A DNA stretch of 64,000 bases from Georgenia muralis (GCF_003814705.1 NZ_RKRA01000001.1:2170001-2234000); one strand, 5' to 3'. Shown: positions 51,692-63,352, counted from the stretch's first letter. Notes: generated by a model not told the origin, from the sequence alone. A program made the numbers and translations.

Positions 51692-52885
51692 GTGGCGAAG
51701 GCCAAGTTCGAGCGGACCAAGCCGCACGTCAACATCGGCACGATCGGTCACGTCGACCACGGCAAGACGACGCTGACCGCGGCCATCACGAAGGTGCTGG
51801 CCGACAAGTACCCGGACCTGAACAAGTTCACCCCGTTCGACCAGGTCGACAACGCTCCTGAGGAGCGCCAGCGCGGCATCACGATCAACGTCTCCCACGT
51901 GGAGTACCAGACCGAGAAGCGCCACTACGCGCACGTCGACGCCCCGGGTCACGCCGACTACATCAAGAACATGATCACCGGTGCGGCGCAGATGGACGGC
52001 GCCATCCTCGTGGTCGCCGCCACCGACGGCCCGATGGCCCAGACCCGCGAGCACGTCCTGCTCGCCCGTCAGGTCGGCGTGCCGTACCTGCTCGTCGCGC
52101 TCAACAAGTCCGACATGGTCGAGGACGAGGAGATCCTCGAGCTCGTCGAGATGGAGGTCCGCGAGCTGCTGACCGCCCAGGGCTTCCCCGGCGACGACGT
52201 CCCCGTGGTCCGCGTCTCCGCGCTCAAGGCGCTCGAGGGCGACCCGGAGTGGGTCAAGTCCGTCGAGGAGCTCATGGAGGCCGTCGACGAGAACGTGCCG
52301 GACCCGGTGCGCGACATCGACAAGCCGTTCCTCATGCCGATCGAGGACGTCTTCACCATCACCGGTCGCGGCACCGTCGTCACCGGTCGTGTCGAGCGCG
52401 GCCAGCTCAAGGTGAACGAGGAGGTCGAGATCGTCGGGATCCACCCCGAGAAGATGAAGACCATCGTCACCGGCATCGAGATGTTCCGGAAGCTCCTCGA
52501 CACCGCCGACGCGGGCGAGAACGTGGGCCTGCTGCTGCGTGGCACCAAGCGCGAGGAGGTCGAGCGCGGGCAGGTCGTCTGCAAGCCGGGTTCGATCACC
52601 CCGCACACCAACTTCGAGGGCCAGGTCTACATCCTGGCCAAGGACGAGGGTGGGCGTCACAACCCGTTCTACTCAAACTACCGCCCGCAGTTCTACTTCC
52701 GCACCACCGACGTCACCGGCGTCATCACGCTGCCCGAGGGCACCGAGATGGTCATGCCCGGCGACAACACCGACATGACGGTGGAGCTCATCCAGCCCAT
52801 CGCCATGGAGGAGGGCCTCGGCTTCGCCATCCGTGAGGGTGGCCGGACCGTCGGCTCGGGCCGCGTCACCAAGATCCTCAAGTGA
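51692..52885 (+). CDS. tuf: elongation factor Tu
   Basis: EF-Tu (397 aa) delivers aminoacyl-tRNA to the ribosome. GTPase motifs [17 protein letters not shown] and NKSD are present, and the effector loop reads [15 protein letters not shown] start after AGGAGG. Last gene of the str operon, ended by a strong hairpin. Confidence 0.98.
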   Translation: MAKAKFERTKPHVNIGTIGHVDHGKTTLTAAITKVLADKYPDLNKFTPFDQVDNAPEERQRGITINVSHVEYQTEKRHYAHVDAPGHADYIKNMITGAAQMDGAILVVAATDGPMAQTREHVLLARQVGVPYLLVALNKSDMVEDEEILELVEMEVRELLTAQGFPGDDVPVVRVSALKALEGDPEWVKSVEELMEAVDENVPDPVRDIDKPFLMPIEDVFTITGRGTVVTGRVERGQLKVNEEVEIVGIHPEKMKTIVTGIEMFRKLLDTADAGENVGLLLRGTKREEVERGQVVCKPGSITPHTNFEGQVYILAKDEGGRHNPFYSNYRPQFYFRTTDVTGVITLPEGTEMVMPGDNTDMTVELIQPIAMEEGLGFAIREGGRTVGSGRVTKILK

Positions 52886-52940
52886 CGCCCCGCCGGGCCT
52901 GACCCCGGCAGCCGGCCCCGGCCGGCACCCGCAGGACCCC

Positions 52941-52982
52941 CGAGGGCCCGGCAGCCGCCTCACGGCGCTGCCGGGCCCCTCG
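52941..52982 (+). terminator. terminator of the str operon after tuf
   Basis: A 12-bp uninterrupted stem plus three further pairs beyond a one-base bulge (left 52,941-52,955, right 52,967-52,982) with an 11-base loop. Confidence 0.75.
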
Positions 52983-53475
52983 TCGTCACCGGGCGCCGCG
53001 GTGCGCGGGACCGGCCGCGCCCGGGCCGTCCCGGACGCAGCATCGGCCGTCCCCTGAGGCGGCGCGGGGCCGTCCCCAGCGGCCCCGCGGGTGGTCCCGG
53101 ACGCAGCACCAGCGCGGCCCCGTGCGCATCCTCACAGCCGGTGCGCCGACGGGGCCTCGCCGTCACGCCGGCCGGCTGGTAGCGTGGGTGCGCCGGATCG
53201 CGCGCGAGCGCGGCGCCGGACGTGACCGGCCCCTCATCCGGAGGAGCCTTCCGGATTAGGCAAAGCGCCTGTCCGTCTGGCAGACTGTTCAGGTTGCCTG
53301 GGGCCTGGCCCGAGGCGCCAAGACTGCAGGATCGGGCGGCCCCGCCCAGGTCCGACCAAGCATCACAGCGACCACCCCCCGCGAGGGGAGAACCGGTCGA
53401 GCGTGTCACCAACCGCGACACGCCCGAGCGCGGGGGTCGGTGCAAGTTGCGGTACGAGAGAGGTTAGACGACGCC
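52983..53475 (+). promoter_or_regulatory. S10 operon upstream region and leader
   Basis: About 490 bases without a supported gene. A GTCCCGGACGCAGCA segment occurs twice (near 53,028 and 53,094). TAGCGT at 53,180-53,185 is a candidate -10 without a clear -35. Hairpins occur at 53,236-53,256 (9 bp) and 53,401-53,423 (7 bp), and GTCTGGCAGAC forms a small stem near 53,274. The likely leader is 200 bases or more, as expected for a feedback-controlled ribosomal operon. Confidence 0.5.
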
Positions 53476-53784
53476 ATGGCGGGACAGAAGATCCGCATCC
53501 GGCTCAAGTCCTACGACCACGAGGTCATCGACAGCTCGGCGCGCAAGATCGTCGACACGGTGACTCGCGCTGGTGCGACGGTCGTGGGCCCGGTGCCGCT
53601 GCCGACGGAGAAGAACGTCTTCGTCGTCATCCGTTCGCCCCACAAGTACAAGGACAGCCGCGAGCACTTCGAGATGCGCACGCACAAGCGGCTCATCGAC
53701 ATCGTCGACCCGACGCCGAAGGCCGTCGACTCGCTCATGCGTCTCGACCTGCCCGCGGACGTCAACATCGAGATCAAGCTCTGA
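53476..53784 (+). CDS. rpsJ: 30S ribosomal protein S10
   Basis: S10 (102 aa) is in the 30S head and doubles as NusE, the NusB partner in antitermination. [20 protein letters not shown] and the loop [20 protein letters not shown] are typical. The ATG at 53,476 gives the normal length; an in-frame upstream start lacks a ribosome site. First gene of the S10 operon. Confidence 0.98.
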   Translation: MAGQKIRIRLKSYDHEVIDSSARKIVDTVTRAGATVVGPVPLPTEKNVFVVIRSPHKYKDSREHFEMRTHKRLIDIVDPTPKAVDSLMRLDLPADVNIEIKL

Positions 53785-53795
53785 GGACATCTGCC

Positions 53796-54464
53796 ATGAC
53801 TACCCTTTCCCAGCAGGCTGCCGGCCGCGCCGTCACGGCGCTGCTCGGCACGAAGCTCGGCATGACCCAGGTCTGGGACGAGGCCGGCCGCCTCGTGCCG
53901 GTCACGGTCGTCCAGGTGGGCACCAACGTCGTGACGCAGGTGCGCACCCCCGAGACCGACGGCTACAGCGCCGTCCAGCTCGCCTTCGGCCAGATCGACC
54001 CCCGCAAGGTCACCCAGCCCCTCAAGGGCCACTTCGGCAAGGCCGGGGTCACCCCCCGCCGCCACGTGGCCGAGATCCGCACCACCGACGCCGCCGAGTA
54101 CTCGCTCGGGCAGGAGATCACCGCCGAGGCCTTCGAGGCCGGCGCGAAGGTCGACGTCGTGGGCACCACCAAGGGCAAGGGCACCGCGGGTGTCATGAAG
54201 CGGCACGGCTTCCACGGTGTCGGCGCCTCCCACGGTGCGCACCGCAATCACCGCAAGCCCGGCTCGATCGGTGGCGCCTCGACGCCGTCGCGCGTGTTCA
54301 AGGGCCTGAAGATGGCCGGCCGCATGGGCCACGACCGTCACACCACCCAGAACCTCACGATCCACGCCGTCGTCGCCGAGAAGGGTCTCCTGCTCGTCGC
54401 GGGCGCCGTTCCCGGCCCCAAGGGTGGCGTCGTCCTGGTCCGTACCGCCGCGAAGGGGGCGTGA
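53796..54464 (+). CDS. rplC: 50S ribosomal protein L3
   Basis: L3 (222 aa) reaches into the peptidyl transferase area. The opening [20 protein letters not shown] and the loop [27 protein letters not shown] are conserved. Follows rpsJ by 11 bases. Confidence 0.97.
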   Translation: MTTLSQQAAGRAVTALLGTKLGMTQVWDEAGRLVPVTVVQVGTNVVTQVRTPETDGYSAVQLAFGQIDPRKVTQPLKGHFGKAGVTPRRHVAEIRTTDAAEYSLGQEITAEAFEAGAKVDVVGTTKGKGTAGVMKRHGFHGVGASHGAHRNHRKPGSIGGASTPSRVFKGLKMAGRMGHDRHTTQNLTIHAVVAEKGLLLVAGAVPGPKGGVVLVRTAAKGA

Positions 54465-54469
54465 GCCGC

Positions 54470-55126
54470 ATGGCTACCACGCAGACCGTCGACGTGCTCG
54501 ACGCCGCGGGCGAGAAGGCCGGCTCGGCCGAGCTCCCCGCCGAGGTGTTCGACGTCCAGACGAACGTGCCGCTGATCCACCAGGTCGTCGTCGCGCAGCT
54601 CGCCGCCGCGCGCCAGGGCACGCATTCCACCAAGACCCGCGGCGAGGTCCGCGGCGGTGGCCGCAAGCCCTACAAGCAGAAGGGCACCGGCCGCGCTCGG
54701 CAGGGCTCGACCCGCGCCCCGCAGTTCGCCGGCGGTGGCGTCGTCCACGGCCCGCAGCCGCGCGACTACAGCCAGCGCACCCCCAAGAAGATGAAGGCCG
54801 CCGCCCTGCGCGGGGCCCTGTCGGACCGGGCCCGCGCCGGCCGCGTGCACGTCGTCTCCGGCCTCGTCGACGCCGGCGCCGAGCGCCTGACCCGCACCGC
54901 GGTCAGCGCCCTGCGCACCATCGTCGCCGACCGGACCGCCCTCGTGGTGGTCGAGCGCAGCGACGAGCACACCGTCCTCGCGCTGCGCAACGTGCCCACC
55001 GTGCACCTGCTGTGGGTCGACCAGCTCAACACCTACGACGTCCTGGTCAACGACGACGTCGTGTTCACCTCCGGTGCGCTCGAGACCTTCCTCGGCGGCC
55101 CGAAGGCCGAGGAGGAGACCAAGTGA
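54470..55126 (+). CDS. rplD: 50S ribosomal protein L4
   Basis: L4 (218 aa) lines the nascent-chain exit tunnel; the loop [20 protein letters not shown], a macrolide-relevant segment, is intact. In enterobacteria L4 represses the S10 operon. ATG at 54,470 is preferred; the GTG at 54,461, three codons earlier, overlaps the rplC stop and is possible. Confidence 0.95.
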   Translation: MATTQTVDVLDAAGEKAGSAELPAEVFDVQTNVPLIHQVVVAQLAAARQGTHSTKTRGEVRGGGRKPYKQKGTGRARQGSTRAPQFAGGGVVHGPQPRDYSQRTPKKMKAAALRGALSDRARAGRVHVVSGLVDAGAERLTRTAVSALRTIVADRTALVVVERSDEHTVLALRNVPTVHLLWVDQLNTYDVLVNDDVVFTSGALETFLGGPKAEEETK

Positions 55127-55428
55127 GCCTCGAGGCGAGCAAGAACCCCCGCGACATCATCGTCAAGCCGATCGTGTCGGAGAAGAGCTACAACCTGATC
55201 GACGAGGGCAAGTACACCTTCGAGGTGGACCCCCGCTCGAACAAGACCGAGATCAAGAACGCCGTCGAGAAGATCTTCGACGTCAAGGTCGCCTCGGTGA
55301 ACACCCTGAACCGTCCCGGCAAGACCCGCCGGACGAAGTTCGGCCTCGGTAAGCGCAAGGACACCAAGCGCGCGATCGTCACGCTGCGCGAGGGAACCAT
55401 CGACATCTTTGGCGAGGTGGCCGGCTGA
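55123..55428 (+). CDS. rplW: 50S ribosomal protein L23
   Basis: L23 (101 aa) sits at the tunnel exit and docks trigger factor and [23 protein letters not shown] and the [20 protein letters not shown] loop are typical. The GTG start overlaps the rplD stop by 4 bases. Confidence 0.97.
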   Translation: MSLEASKNPRDIIVKPIVSEKSYNLIDEGKYTFEVDPRSNKTEIKNAVEKIFDVKVASVNTLNRPGKTRRTKFGLGKRKDTKRAIVTLREGTIDIFGEVAG

Positions 55429-55462
55429 GGCCGGTCTGCCGGAGAGATTGAGGATCTGATCC

Positions 55463-56299
<837 letters not shown>

Positions 56300-56314
56300 T
56301 AGGGAGACGACGAC

Positions 56315-56596
56315 ATGCCGCGCAGTCTGAAGAAGGGCCCCTTCGTCGACGACCACCTCCAGAAGAAGGTGGACGTCCAGAACGAGAAGGGCACCAAGAA
56401 CGTCATCAAGACCTGGTCCCGCCGGTCGGTCATCACGCCCGACTTCCTGGGTCACACCTTTGCGGTGCACGACGGCCGCAAGCACGTCCCGGTCTTCGTC
56501 ACCGAGTCGATGGTCGGCCACAAGCTCGGGGAGTTCGCCCCGACCCGCACCTTCCGCGGGCACGAGAAGGACGACCGCAAGGCCCGCCGCCGCTGA
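56315..56596 (+). CDS. rpsS: 30S ribosomal protein S19
   Basis: S19 (93 aa) binds the head of the 30S subunit near the A-site finger. [19 protein letters not shown] and [20 protein letters not shown] are family signatures. It lies 15 bases after rplB. Confidence 0.98.
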   Translation: MPRSLKKGPFVDDHLQKKVDVQNEKGTKNVIKTWSRRSVITPDFLGHTFAVHDGRKHVPVFVTESMVGHKLGEFAPTRTFRGHEKDDRKARRR

Positions 56597-56646
56597 CGCG
56601 GCCGCGGACCTCCCGAGCACACCGAACCGACAAGTAAGGCAGGAAC

Positions 56647-57045
56647 ATGGAAGCCAAGGCGCAGGCGCGATTCGTCCGCGTCACGCCTCAGAAGGCGCGC
56701 AGGGTCGTGGACGTCGTCCGCGGCAAGCGCGCCGAGGAGGCCGTGAGCGTTCTGCGGTTCGCCCCGCAGGCGGCGGCGGAGACCGTGCGCAAGGTCGTCG
56801 AGAGTGCGATCGCCAACGCCCGAGTGAAGGCCGACCAGGCCGGCGAGGCGTTCGACGAGTCCAGGCTCGTCGTCGTCGAGGCCTACGTGGACGAGGGTCC
56901 GACCCTCAAGCGGTTCCGTCCGCGGGCCCAGGGCCGGGCCAGCCGCATCCTCAAGCGCACCAGCCACATCACCGTCATCGTCGGCGAGGCTGAGACCACC
57001 GGCGCGGCCAAGAAGGCCGCTGGCACGAAGGGGAGGACCCGATAG
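56647..57045 (+). CDS. rplV: 50S ribosomal protein L22
   Basis: L22 (132 aa) lines the exit tunnel; the beta-hairpin segment [20 protein letters not shown] is intact. A short Ala/Lys-rich tail ends the protein. Stop TAG shares its last base with the rpsC GTG. Confidence 0.97.
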   Translation: MEAKAQARFVRVTPQKARRVVDVVRGKRAEEAVSVLRFAPQAAAETVRKVVESAIANARVKADQAGEAFDESRLVVVEAYVDEGPTLKRFRPRAQGRASRILKRTSHITVIVGEAETTGAAKKAAGTKGRTR

Positions 57046-57881
57046 TGGGTCAGAAGGTCAACCCGACCGGGTTCCGACTCGGCATCACCACAGACCACCG
57101 TTCGCGCTGGTTCGCGGACTCGACCAAGGTCGGCCAGCGCTACCGCGACTACGTGCGCGAGGACGTGGCGATCCGTCGCCTCATGTCCGCCGGCATGGAG
57201 CGCGCCGGCATCGCCAAGGTCGACATCGAGCGCACCCGCGACCGGGTCCGCGTCGACCTGCACACCGCCCGCCCGGGCATCGTCATCGGGCGCCGCGGTG
57301 CGGAGGCCGACCGGCTGCGCGGCGAGCTCGAGAAGCTCACGGGCAAGCAGGTCCAGCTGAACATCCTCGAGGTCAAGAACCCCGAGATGGACGCCCAGCT
57401 GGTCGCCCAGGGCATCGCCGAGCAGCTCGCCTCCCGCGTGTCGTTCCGCCGCGCCATGCGCAAGGGCATGCAGTCCGCCCAGCGCGCCGGCGCCAAGGGC
57501 ATCCGGGTGCAGTGCGCCGGTCGCCTCGGCGGCGCGGAGATGTCGCGCTCGGAGTTCTACCGCGAGGGCCGCGTGCCGCTGCACACCCTGCGCGCGAACA
57601 TCGACTACGGCTTCTTCGAGGCCCGCACCACCTTCGGCCGCATCGGCGTGAAGGTGTGGATCTACAAGGGCGACATGACCGAGAAGGACTACGCCCGCGA
57701 GCAGGCCGAGGGCGGCTCCCGCGGAGCCCCGCGTGGCCGTGGTGGCGAGCGTCGTGGCGCCCCGCGCCGCGACGGCGCCCCCCGCGAGGGCGCTCCCCGC
57801 GACGCCCGCACCCAGGCCGCCCCGGCCCAGGAGGCCCCCGCCTCCGAGTCCGGCGCGGCGTCGACCGGAACGGAGGCCTGA
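57045..57881 (+). CDS. rpsC: 30S ribosomal protein S3
   Basis: S3 (278 aa) forms part of the mRNA entry channel with S4 and S5. The KH domain shows [20 protein letters not shown], and the C-terminal domain includes [20 protein letters not shown]. From about residue 222 a 55-residue tail rich in Arg-Gly, Ala-Pro and Asp extends beyond the family core. GTG start overlaps the rplV stop by one base. Confidence 0.97.
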   Translation: MGQKVNPTGFRLGITTDHRSRWFADSTKVGQRYRDYVREDVAIRRLMSAGMERAGIAKVDIERTRDRVRVDLHTARPGIVIGRRGAEADRLRGELEKLTGKQVQLNILEVKNPEMDAQLVAQGIAEQLASRVSFRRAMRKGMQSAQRAGAKGIRVQCAGRLGGAEMSRSEFYREGRVPLHTLRANIDYGFFEARTTFGRIGVKVWIYKGDMTEKDYAREQAEGGSRGAPRGRGGERRGAPRRDGAPREGAPRDARTQAAPAQEAPASESGAASTGTEA

Positions 57882-57884
57882 GCC

Positions 57885-58304
57885 GTGCTCATCCCCCGGC
57901 GGACCAAGCACCGCAAGCAGCACCACCCCACGCGTCGCGGCGTGGCCAAGGGTGGCACCGAGATCTCGTTCGGCGACTTCGGCATCCAGGCCCTCGAGCC
58001 CGCCTACGTCACCAACCGGCAGATCGAGGCCGCCCGTATCGCCATGACGCGTCACATCAAGCGTGGTGGAAAGGTGTGGATCAACATCTTCCCCGACCGC
58101 CCGCTGACGAAGAAGCCCGCCGAGACCCGCATGGGCTCCGGCAAGGGCTCGCCGGAGTGGTGGATCGCCAACGTCAAGCCCGGCCGCATCATGTTCGAGC
58201 TGGCCGGCGTGGATGAGGAGCTCGCCCGCGAGGCCATGAGCCGCGCGCAGCACAAGCTCCCGATGAAGACTCGCTTCGTGAGTCGTGAGGGTGGTGAGAG
58301 CTGA
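57885..58304 (+). CDS. rplP: 50S ribosomal protein L16
   Basis: L16 (139 aa) contacts A-site t[23 protein letters not shown] and [20 protein letters not shown] are diagnostic; the latter carries the arginine region that is hydroxylated in some bacteria. GTG start. The stop overlaps the rpmC ATG by one base. Confidence 0.98.
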   Translation: MLIPRRTKHRKQHHPTRRGVAKGGTEISFGDFGIQALEPAYVTNRQIEAARIAMTRHIKRGGKVWINIFPDRPLTKKPAETRMGSGKGSPEWWIANVKPGRIMFELAGVDEELAREAMSRAQHKLPMKTRFVSREGGES

Positions 58305-58543
58305 TGGCCATCGGAACCAAGGGCATGGCCCCGGCCGACCTGGACCAGATGGACGACGAGAAGCTGGCCCAGGAGCTGGAGAAGGCCAAGGCCGAGCTGT
58401 TCAACCTGCGGTTCTCCGCCGCGACCGGGCAGCTCGAGGACCACGGCCGTCTCAAGGCCGTGCGCCGCGACATCGCCCGCATCTACACGATCGTGCGTGA
58501 GCGCGAGCTCGGTATCCGCACCGCGCCGAGCACCGAGAAGTGA
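58304..58543 (+). CDS. rpmC: 50S ribosomal protein L29
   Basis: L29 (79 aa) lies near the tunnel exit beside L23. [20 protein letters not shown] and [19 protein letters not shown] match. The first 20 residues precede the usual core. ATG overlaps the rplP stop. Confidence 0.96.
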   Translation: MAIGTKGMAPADLDQMDDEKLAQELEKAKAELFNLRFSAATGQLEDHGRLKAVRRDIARIYTIVRERELGIRTAPSTEK

Positions 58544-58554
58544 ACGAGGGACCC

Positions 58555-58845
58555 GTGAGCGAGAACACCGCGCCCGCCGAGGGCGACACCACGCGCAGCA
58601 CCGACCGCAAGACGGCCCGGGGCTACGTGGTCAGCGACAAGATGGACAAGACCGTGGTGGTCGAGGTCGAGGACCGCGTCAAGCACGCCCTCTACGGCAA
58701 GGTCATCCGCCGCACCCGTCGGGTCAAGGCCCACGACGAGAACGGCGAGGCCCACGTCGGCGACCTCGTCCGGATCATGGAGACCCGGCCGCTGTCCGCC
58801 ACCAAGCGCTTCCGCCTCGTCGAGATCCTCGAGAAGGCCAAGTAA
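58555..58845 (+). CDS. rpsQ: 30S ribosomal protein S17
   Basis: S17 (96 aa) is a primary 16S rRNA binder. [20 protein letters not shown] and [20 protein letters not shown] are typical. GTG at 58,555 follows GAGGGA at short spacing and gives the expected start MSEN; the GTG at 58,540, overlapping the rpmC stop, is the alternative. Confidence 0.94.
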   Translation: MSENTAPAEGDTTRSTDRKTARGYVVSDKMDKTVVVEVEDRVKHALYGKVIRRTRRVKAHDENGEAHVGDLVRIMETRPLSATKRFRLVEILEKAK

Positions 58846-58930
58846 GCCACGACCACCAGGTCGAAGCCCACCATCCGTTCGGCAAGGCTCGCCGCGTGCG
58901 AGAACCGGCACGACGACAGGAGTACACCTC

Positions 58931-59299
58931 ATGATCCAGCAGGAGTCGCGGCTGAAGGTCGCCGACAACACCGGTGCGAAGGAGATCCTCTGCATCCGTG
59001 TGCTCGGCGGCTCCGGCCGGCGCTATGCCGGCATCGGCGACGTCATCGTCGCCACCGTCAAGGACGCCATCCCCGGCGGCAACGTCAAGAAGGGCGACGT
59101 CGTCAAGGCGGTCGTGGTCCGCACCACCAAGGAGCGCCGTCGTCCCGACGGCTCGTACATCAAGTTCGACGAGAACGCGGCCGTCATCCTCAAGAACGAC
59201 GGCGACCCGCGCGGTACCCGCATCTTCGGGCCCGTGGGGCGCGAGCTGCGAGACAAGAAGTTCATGCGCATCATTTCTCTGGCGCCGGAGGTGCTCTGA
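58931..59299 (+). CDS. rplN: 50S ribosomal protein L14
   Basis: L14 (122 aa) contacts the small subunit. [18 protein letters not shown] and the [20 protein letters not shown] segment are conserved. The 85-base gap after rpsQ is the largest gap in this part of the operon, but no promoter is evident. Confidence 0.98.
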   Translation: MIQQESRLKVADNTGAKEILCIRVLGGSGRRYAGIGDVIVATVKDAIPGGNVKKGDVVKAVVVRTTKERRRPDGSYIKFDENAAVILKNDGDPRGTRIFGPVGRELRDKKFMRIISLAPEVL

Positions 59300-59301
59300 C
59301 C

Positions 59302-59643
59302 ATGGCGAAGATCAAGAAGGGCGACCTCGTCGTCGTCATCGCCGGCCGCGACAAGGGCAAGCAGGGCCGGGTGCTGGAGGTCCAGCGCGACGCCGACCGC
59401 GTCGTCGTCGAGGGCGTCCAGCGCGTGAAGAAGCACACCAAGGTGGGCCAGTCCAGCCGCGGTGCGCGCACCGGCGGCATCGAGACCGTCGAGGCCCCCA
59501 TCCACGTCAGCAACGTGATGCTGGTCGACCCGGAGACCAAGAAGGGCACCCGGGTGGGCTACCGCACCGAGCAGGTCGAGCGTGACGGCCGCGACCGCAG
59601 CGTGCGGGTCCGTGTCGCGAAGCGCTCCGGTAAGGACATCTGA
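59302..59643 (+). CDS. rplX: 50S ribosomal protein L24
   Basis: L24 (113 aa) starts large-subunit assembly. The KOW motif [20 protein letters not shown] is at the N terminus, and [20 protein letters not shown] follows. It starts 2 bases after the rplN stop. Confidence 0.97.
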   Translation: MAKIKKGDLVVVIAGRDKGKQGRVLEVQRDADRVVVEGVQRVKKHTKVGQSSRGARTGGIETVEAPIHVSNVMLVDPETKKGTRVGYRTEQVERDGRDRSVRVRVAKRSGKDI

Positions 59644-59645
59644 GC

Positions 59646-60212
59646 ATGAGCGAGACCACCACCACCGCACTGCCGCGCCTCAAGCAGCGCTACCGCGACG
59701 AGATCGTCGCCGGGCTGCGCGAGGAGTTCCAGCACGCCAACGTCAACGAGGTCGCCGGCCTGACCAAGATCGTGGTCAACATGGGCGTGGGGGACGCCGC
59801 GCGCGACTCCAAGCTCATCGAGGGCGCGATCCGCGACCTGGCCCAGATCACCGGTCAGAAGCCGCAGGTGACCAAGGCCCGCAAGTCCATCGCCCAGTTC
59901 AAGCTGCGCGAGGGCCAGCCCATCGGCGCCCACGTCACCCTTCGCGGGGACCGCATGTGGGAGTTCCTCGACCGGCTGCTGTCCCTGGCGCTGCCCCGTA
60001 TCCGCGACTTCCGCGGGCTGAGCCCGAAGCAGTTCGACGGCCACGGGAACTACACCTTCGGTCTGACCGAGCAGTCGATGTTCCACGAGATCGACCAGGA
60101 CAAGATCGACCGCGTGCGCGGCATGGACATCACGGTCGTCACCTCGGCCACCACCGACGACGAGGGTCGCTCGCTGCTGCGTCGCCTCGGATTCCCTTTC
60201 AAGGAGGACTGA
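59646..60212 (+). CDS. rplE: 50S ribosomal protein L5
   Basis: L5 (188 aa) binds 5S rRNA and contacts P-site t[43 protein letters not shown] and [20 protein letters not shown] are diagnostic. It starts 2 bases after rplX. Confidence 0.98.
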   Translation: MSETTTTALPRLKQRYRDEIVAGLREEFQHANVNEVAGLTKIVVNMGVGDAARDSKLIEGAIRDLAQITGQKPQVTKARKSIAQFKLREGQPIGAHVTLRGDRMWEFLDRLLSLALPRIRDFRGLSPKQFDGHGNYTFGLTEQSMFHEIDQDKIDRVRGMDITVVTSATTDDEGRSLLRRLGFPFKED

Positions 60213-60213
60213 G

Positions 60214-60399
60214 ATGGCGAAGACCGCTCTGATCCAGAAGGCCAACCGGAAGCCGAAGTTCGGCGTCCGCGGCTACAGCCGGTGCCAGCGCTGCGGGCGT
60301 CCGCGCGCGGTCTACCGCAAGTTCGGACTGTGCCGTGTCTGCCTGCGCGAGATGGCGCTGCGCGGCGAGCTGCCCGGTATCACCAAGTCCAGCTGGTAA
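60214..60399 (+). CDS. rpsN: 30S ribosomal protein S14 type Z
   Basis: This is the short zinc-binding S14 (61 aa). The CQRCGRP and CRVC pairs form the zinc knuckle, and it ends in [11 protein letters not shown]. The zinc form in the spc operon is the standard actinobacterial arrangement; a zinc-free paralogue may exist elsewhere. Confidence 0.97.
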   Translation: MAKTALIQKANRKPKFGVRGYSRCQRCGRPRAVYRKFGLCRVCLREMALRGELPGITKSSW

Positions 60400-60453
60400 C
60401 ACTGACGTCGCAGGTCCCGCGAGGAAACCACGACGAGGAAGGGCCGAGGCCCG

Positions 60454-60852
60454 ATGACTATGACAGACCCCATCGCGGACATGCTCACGCGTCTGCGTAA
60501 CGCCAACTCGGCGTACCACGAGTCGGTGACCATGCCGTACTCGAAGCTCAAGGCGAACATCGCCGAGATCCTCAAGGCGGAGGGCTACATCGCCGCCTGG
60601 ACCGTCGAGGACGCCGAGGTCGGCAAGAAGCTGACCCTCGACCTGAAGTTCGGCCCCAACCGTGAGCGCTCGCTCGCGGGGGTGCGCCGTGTGTCCAAGC
60701 CCGGTCTCCGGGTCTACGCCAAGTCGACGAACCTGCCCAGGGTCCTCGGCGGCCTCGGTGTGGCGATCCTGTCCACCTCCTCCGGCCTGCTGACGGACCG
60801 CGAGGCGCAGAACAAGGGTGTGGGCGGGGAAGTCCTCGCCTACGTCTGGTGA
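60454..60852 (+). CDS. rpsH: 30S ribosomal protein S8
   Basis: S8 (132 aa) binds 16S rRNA and in E. coli represses the spc operon. [20 protein letters not shown] and the C-terminal [13 protein letters not shown] are typical. A second ATG two codons downstream (60,460) is an equally good start. Confidence 0.97.
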   Translation: MTMTDPIADMLTRLRNANSAYHESVTMPYSKLKANIAEILKAEGYIAAWTVEDAEVGKKLTLDLKFGPNRERSLAGVRRVSKPGLRVYAKSTNLPRVLGGLGVAILSTSSGLLTDREAQNKGVGGEVLAYVW

Positions 60853-60870
60853 CCCGGAAGGAATAAGAGC

Positions 60871-61410
60871 ATGTCCCGAATCGGTAGGCTCCCCGTCCCG
60901 GTCCCCGCTGGCGTCGACGTCACCATCGACGGCTCCACCGTCACGGTCAAGGGCCCCAAGGGCACCCTGGCGCACACGGTGGTCGAGCCCATCTCCGTCG
61001 CACGCGACGAGGACGGCGCCATCGTGGTGACCCGGCCCAACGACGAGCGCGAGGCGCGCTCGCGCCACGGCCTGACCCGCACGCTCCTGGCCAACCTCGT
61101 CACCGGGGTGACCCAGGGCTACACCAAGGACCTCGAGATCGTCGGTACCGGTTACCGCGTCCAGGCCAAGGGCTCGGACCTCGAGTTCGCGCTCGGGTTC
61201 TCCCACCCGGTGTCCGTGAGCGCCCCCGAGGGCATCACGTTCACGGTGACGGGCCCGACGAAGTTCTCGGTCTCCGGCATCGACAAGCAGCTCGTCGGCG
61301 AGGTCGCCGCGAACATCCGCAAGATCCGCAAGCCCGAGCCGTACAAGGGCAAGGGCGTGCGCTACGCCGGCGAGCAGGTCCGCCGCAAGGTCGGAAAGGC
61401 TGGTAAGTAA
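60871..61410 (+). CDS. rplF: 50S ribosomal protein L6
   Basis: L6 (179 aa) lies near the factor-binding site. [20 protein letters not shown] opens it; the C-terminal [20 protein letters not shown] is conserved. GAAGGAATAAG precedes the ATG. Confidence 0.98.
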   Translation: MSRIGRLPVPVPAGVDVTIDGSTVTVKGPKGTLAHTVVEPISVARDEDGAIVVTRPNDEREARSRHGLTRTLLANLVTGVTQGYTKDLEIVGTGYRVQAKGSDLEFALGFSHPVSVSAPEGITFTVTGPTKFSVSGIDKQLVGEVAANIRKIRKPEPYKGKGVRYAGEQVRRKVGKAGK

Positions 61411-61413
61411 GCC

Positions 61414-61785
61414 ATGGCTATCTCCATCAAGGGCAAGGGCAAGTACGTCGCCCGTCAGCGCCGCCACCTCCGGGTGCGCAAGCGCATCACGGGCACGGCC
61501 GAGCGTCCCCGCCTGGTCGTCACCCGCTCTGCCCGGCACATGGTCGCCCAGCTCGTGGACGACTCCACCGGCCGCACGCTGGCCTCGGCCTCCACGCTCG
61601 AGGCGGACCTGCGGTCCGCGGAGGGTGAGAAGGTCGCCAAGGCGCGCAAGGTCGGCGAGCTCGTGGCCGAGCGGGCCAAGGCCGCCGGCATCGAGGCCGC
61701 CGTGTTCGACCGCGGGGGCAACAAGTACCACGGGCGGGTCGCGGCCGTGGCCGACGGCGCCCGCGAGGGTGGTCTGGCCCTGTGA
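61414..61785 (+). CDS. rplR: 50S ribosomal protein L18
   Basis: L18 (123 aa) binds 5S rRNA with L5. The Arg/Lys-rich start [20 protein letters not shown] and [20 protein letters not shown] are typical. It begins 3 bases after rplF. Confidence 0.97.
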   Translation: MAISIKGKGKYVARQRRHLRVRKRITGTAERPRLVVTRSARHMVAQLVDDSTGRTLASASTLEADLRSAEGEKVAKARKVGELVAERAKAAGIEAAVFDRGGNKYHGRVAAVADGAREGGLAL

Positions 61786-61819
61786 CCACGCAGACCGTAC
61801 GAGAGCAGAGGAACATCTG

Positions 61820-62521
61820 ATGGCTGCACCGCAGCGAAGCAGGACCGGCTCCGCTACCGGCGCGGGGGAGAACCGCGAGGGCGAGAGCACCAACCGGCGC
61901 GACGGCCGTCGCGGCGGCGGCGACCGCCGGGACAACCGGCGTGGCGCCGAGGAGAAGAGCCAGTACATCGAGCGCGTCGTCACGATCAACCGTGTCGCCA
62001 AGGTCGTCAAGGGCGGTCGTCGCTTCAGCTTCACGGCGCTGGTCGTCGTCGGCGACGGCGACGGCACCGTGGGTGTCGGCTACGGCAAGGCCAAGGAGGT
62101 GCCCGCGGCGATCGCCAAGGGCGTGGAGGAGGCGAAGAAGAACTTCTTCCGCGTCCCCCGCATCGCCAAGACCATCCCGCACGTCGTGCAGGGTGAGGCC
62201 GCGGCCGGCGTCGTCTTCCTCCGGCCGGCGTCGCCGGGTACCGGTGTCATCGCCGGCGGTCCCGTCCGCGCCGTCCTCGACTGCGCGGGCATCCACGACA
62301 TCCTGAGCAAGTCGCTCGGCTCCTCCAACGCGATCAACATCGTCCACGCCACCGTGGCGGCGCTCAAGGGGCTCGAGCAGCCCGAGGCCGTCGCCGCGCG
62401 TCGTGGTCTGCCGCTGGAGCACGTGGCCCCGGCCGCGATGCTGCGCCAGCGCGCCGCGGGCGAGGCCAAGGACCGCGCCGAGAAGTCCGGCGACCAGGCG
62501 ACCGCCGGGGCGGGTGCGTGA
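61820..62521 (+). CDS. rpsE: 30S ribosomal protein S5
   Basis: S5 (233 aa) shapes the mRNA entry channel and decoding fidelity. The core begins at [20 protein letters not shown] near residue 52 and includes [15 protein letters not shown]. The first 50 residues are an Arg/Gly/Asp-rich extension absent from E. coli S5 (167 aa); about 20 extra residues follow the C-terminal core. The ATG at 61,820 follows GAGGAACATCTG. Confidence 0.97.
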   Translation: MAAPQRSRTGSATGAGENREGESTNRRDGRRGGGDRRDNRRGAEEKSQYIERVVTINRVAKVVKGGRRFSFTALVVVGDGDGTVGVGYGKAKEVPAAIAKGVEEAKKNFFRVPRIAKTIPHVVQGEAAAGVVFLRPASPGTGVIAGGPVRAVLDCAGIHDILSKSLGSSNAINIVHATVAALKGLEQPEAVAARRGLPLEHVAPAAMLRQRAAGEAKDRAEKSGDQATAGAGA

Positions 62522-62703
62522 TGGCCGAGCTCAAGGTGACCCAGACCAAGTCCGTCATCGGCGGCAAGCAGAACCAGAAGGACACCCTGCGCACCCTGGG
62601 GCTCCGCCGCATCGGCCAGTCGGTCGTGCGGGAGGACAAGCCCGAGGTCCGCGGCATGATCCAGACGGTGGCGCACCTCGTCTCCGTCGAGGAGGTCGAC
62701 TGA
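62521..62703 (+). CDS. rpmD: 50S ribosomal protein L30
   Basis: L30 (60 aa) is a small large-subunit protein missing from some bacteria. [20 protein letters not shown] and [20 protein letters not shown] are diagnostic. ATG shares a base with the rpsE stop. Confidence 0.97.
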   Translation: MAELKVTQTKSVIGGKQNQKDTLRTLGLRRIGQSVVREDKPEVRGMIQTVAHLVSVEEVD

Positions 62704-62705
62704 CC

Positions 62706-63182
62706 ATGGCTGAGAACGAGAAGAACGAGACCGTCGGCCCCGCGCTGCGCGTCCACCACCTCCGCCCCGCGCCCGGCGCCCGGACCGCCAAGGTCCGCGT
62801 CGGCCGTGGTGAGGGTGGCAAGCGCGGCAAGACCGCCGGTCGCGGCACCAAGGGCACCAAGGCCCGCTACCAGGTGCCCGAGCGCTTCGAGGGCGGGCAG
62901 ATGCCGCTGCACATGCGGCTGCCCAAGCTCCGGGGCTTCAAGAACCCGTTCCGCACCGAGTACCAGGTGGTCAACCTGGACAAGCTCGGCGCGCTCTACC
63001 CCGAGGGTGGCTCCGTCACCGTCGAGGACCTGGTCGCCAAGGGCGCGGTGCGCTCCGGCAAGCCGGTCAAGGTCCTCGGCACCGGTGAGCTCGGCGTGAG
63101 GCTCGAGATCGCCGTCGACGCGTGGTCGGCCTCGGCCAAGGACAAGATCGAGGCCGCCGGCGGGACCATCTCCGCCGCGTGA
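62706..63182 (+). CDS. rplO: 50S ribosomal protein L15
   Basis: L15 (158 aa) is a late assembly protein. [20 protein letters not shown] and the Gly/Lys-rich [20 protein letters not shown] segment are conserved. ATG 2 bases after rpmD. A strong terminator separates it from secY. Confidence 0.97.
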   Translation: MAENEKNETVGPALRVHHLRPAPGARTAKVRVGRGEGGKRGKTAGRGTKGTKARYQVPERFEGGQMPLHMRLPKLRGFKNPFRTEYQVVNLDKLGALYPEGGSVTVEDLVAKGAVRSGKPVKVLGTGELGVRLEIAVDAWSASAKDKIEAAGGTISAA

Positions 63183-63188
63183 GCCACG

Positions 63189-63226
63189 ACGAGGGCGGCC
63201 CGGCACACGTGCCGGGCCGCCCTCGT
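63189..63226 (+). terminator. terminator after rplO
   Basis: A 17-bp perfect stem (63,189-63,205 with 63,210-63,226) with a 4-base loop, 6 bases past the rplO stop. Confidence 0.75.
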
Positions 63227-63268
63227 GCGTCCGGGGCCCCCGCGGCCCGCGCCGGCGCGCATCCGCGA

Positions 63269-63274
63269 TAGTCT
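63269..63274 (+). promoter_or_regulatory. candidate secY -10 element
   Basis: TAGTCT lies 78 bases before the secY start and just after the rplO terminator, consistent with separate transcription of secY. No clear -35. Confidence 0.4.
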
Positions 63275-63352
63275 GACGCGCGGCCCGCGCCGTGACCCGG
63301 CCGCACCCCGCAGCGGGCCGACGTGGCCCGCCACCACCATGCAGGAGGAAGT

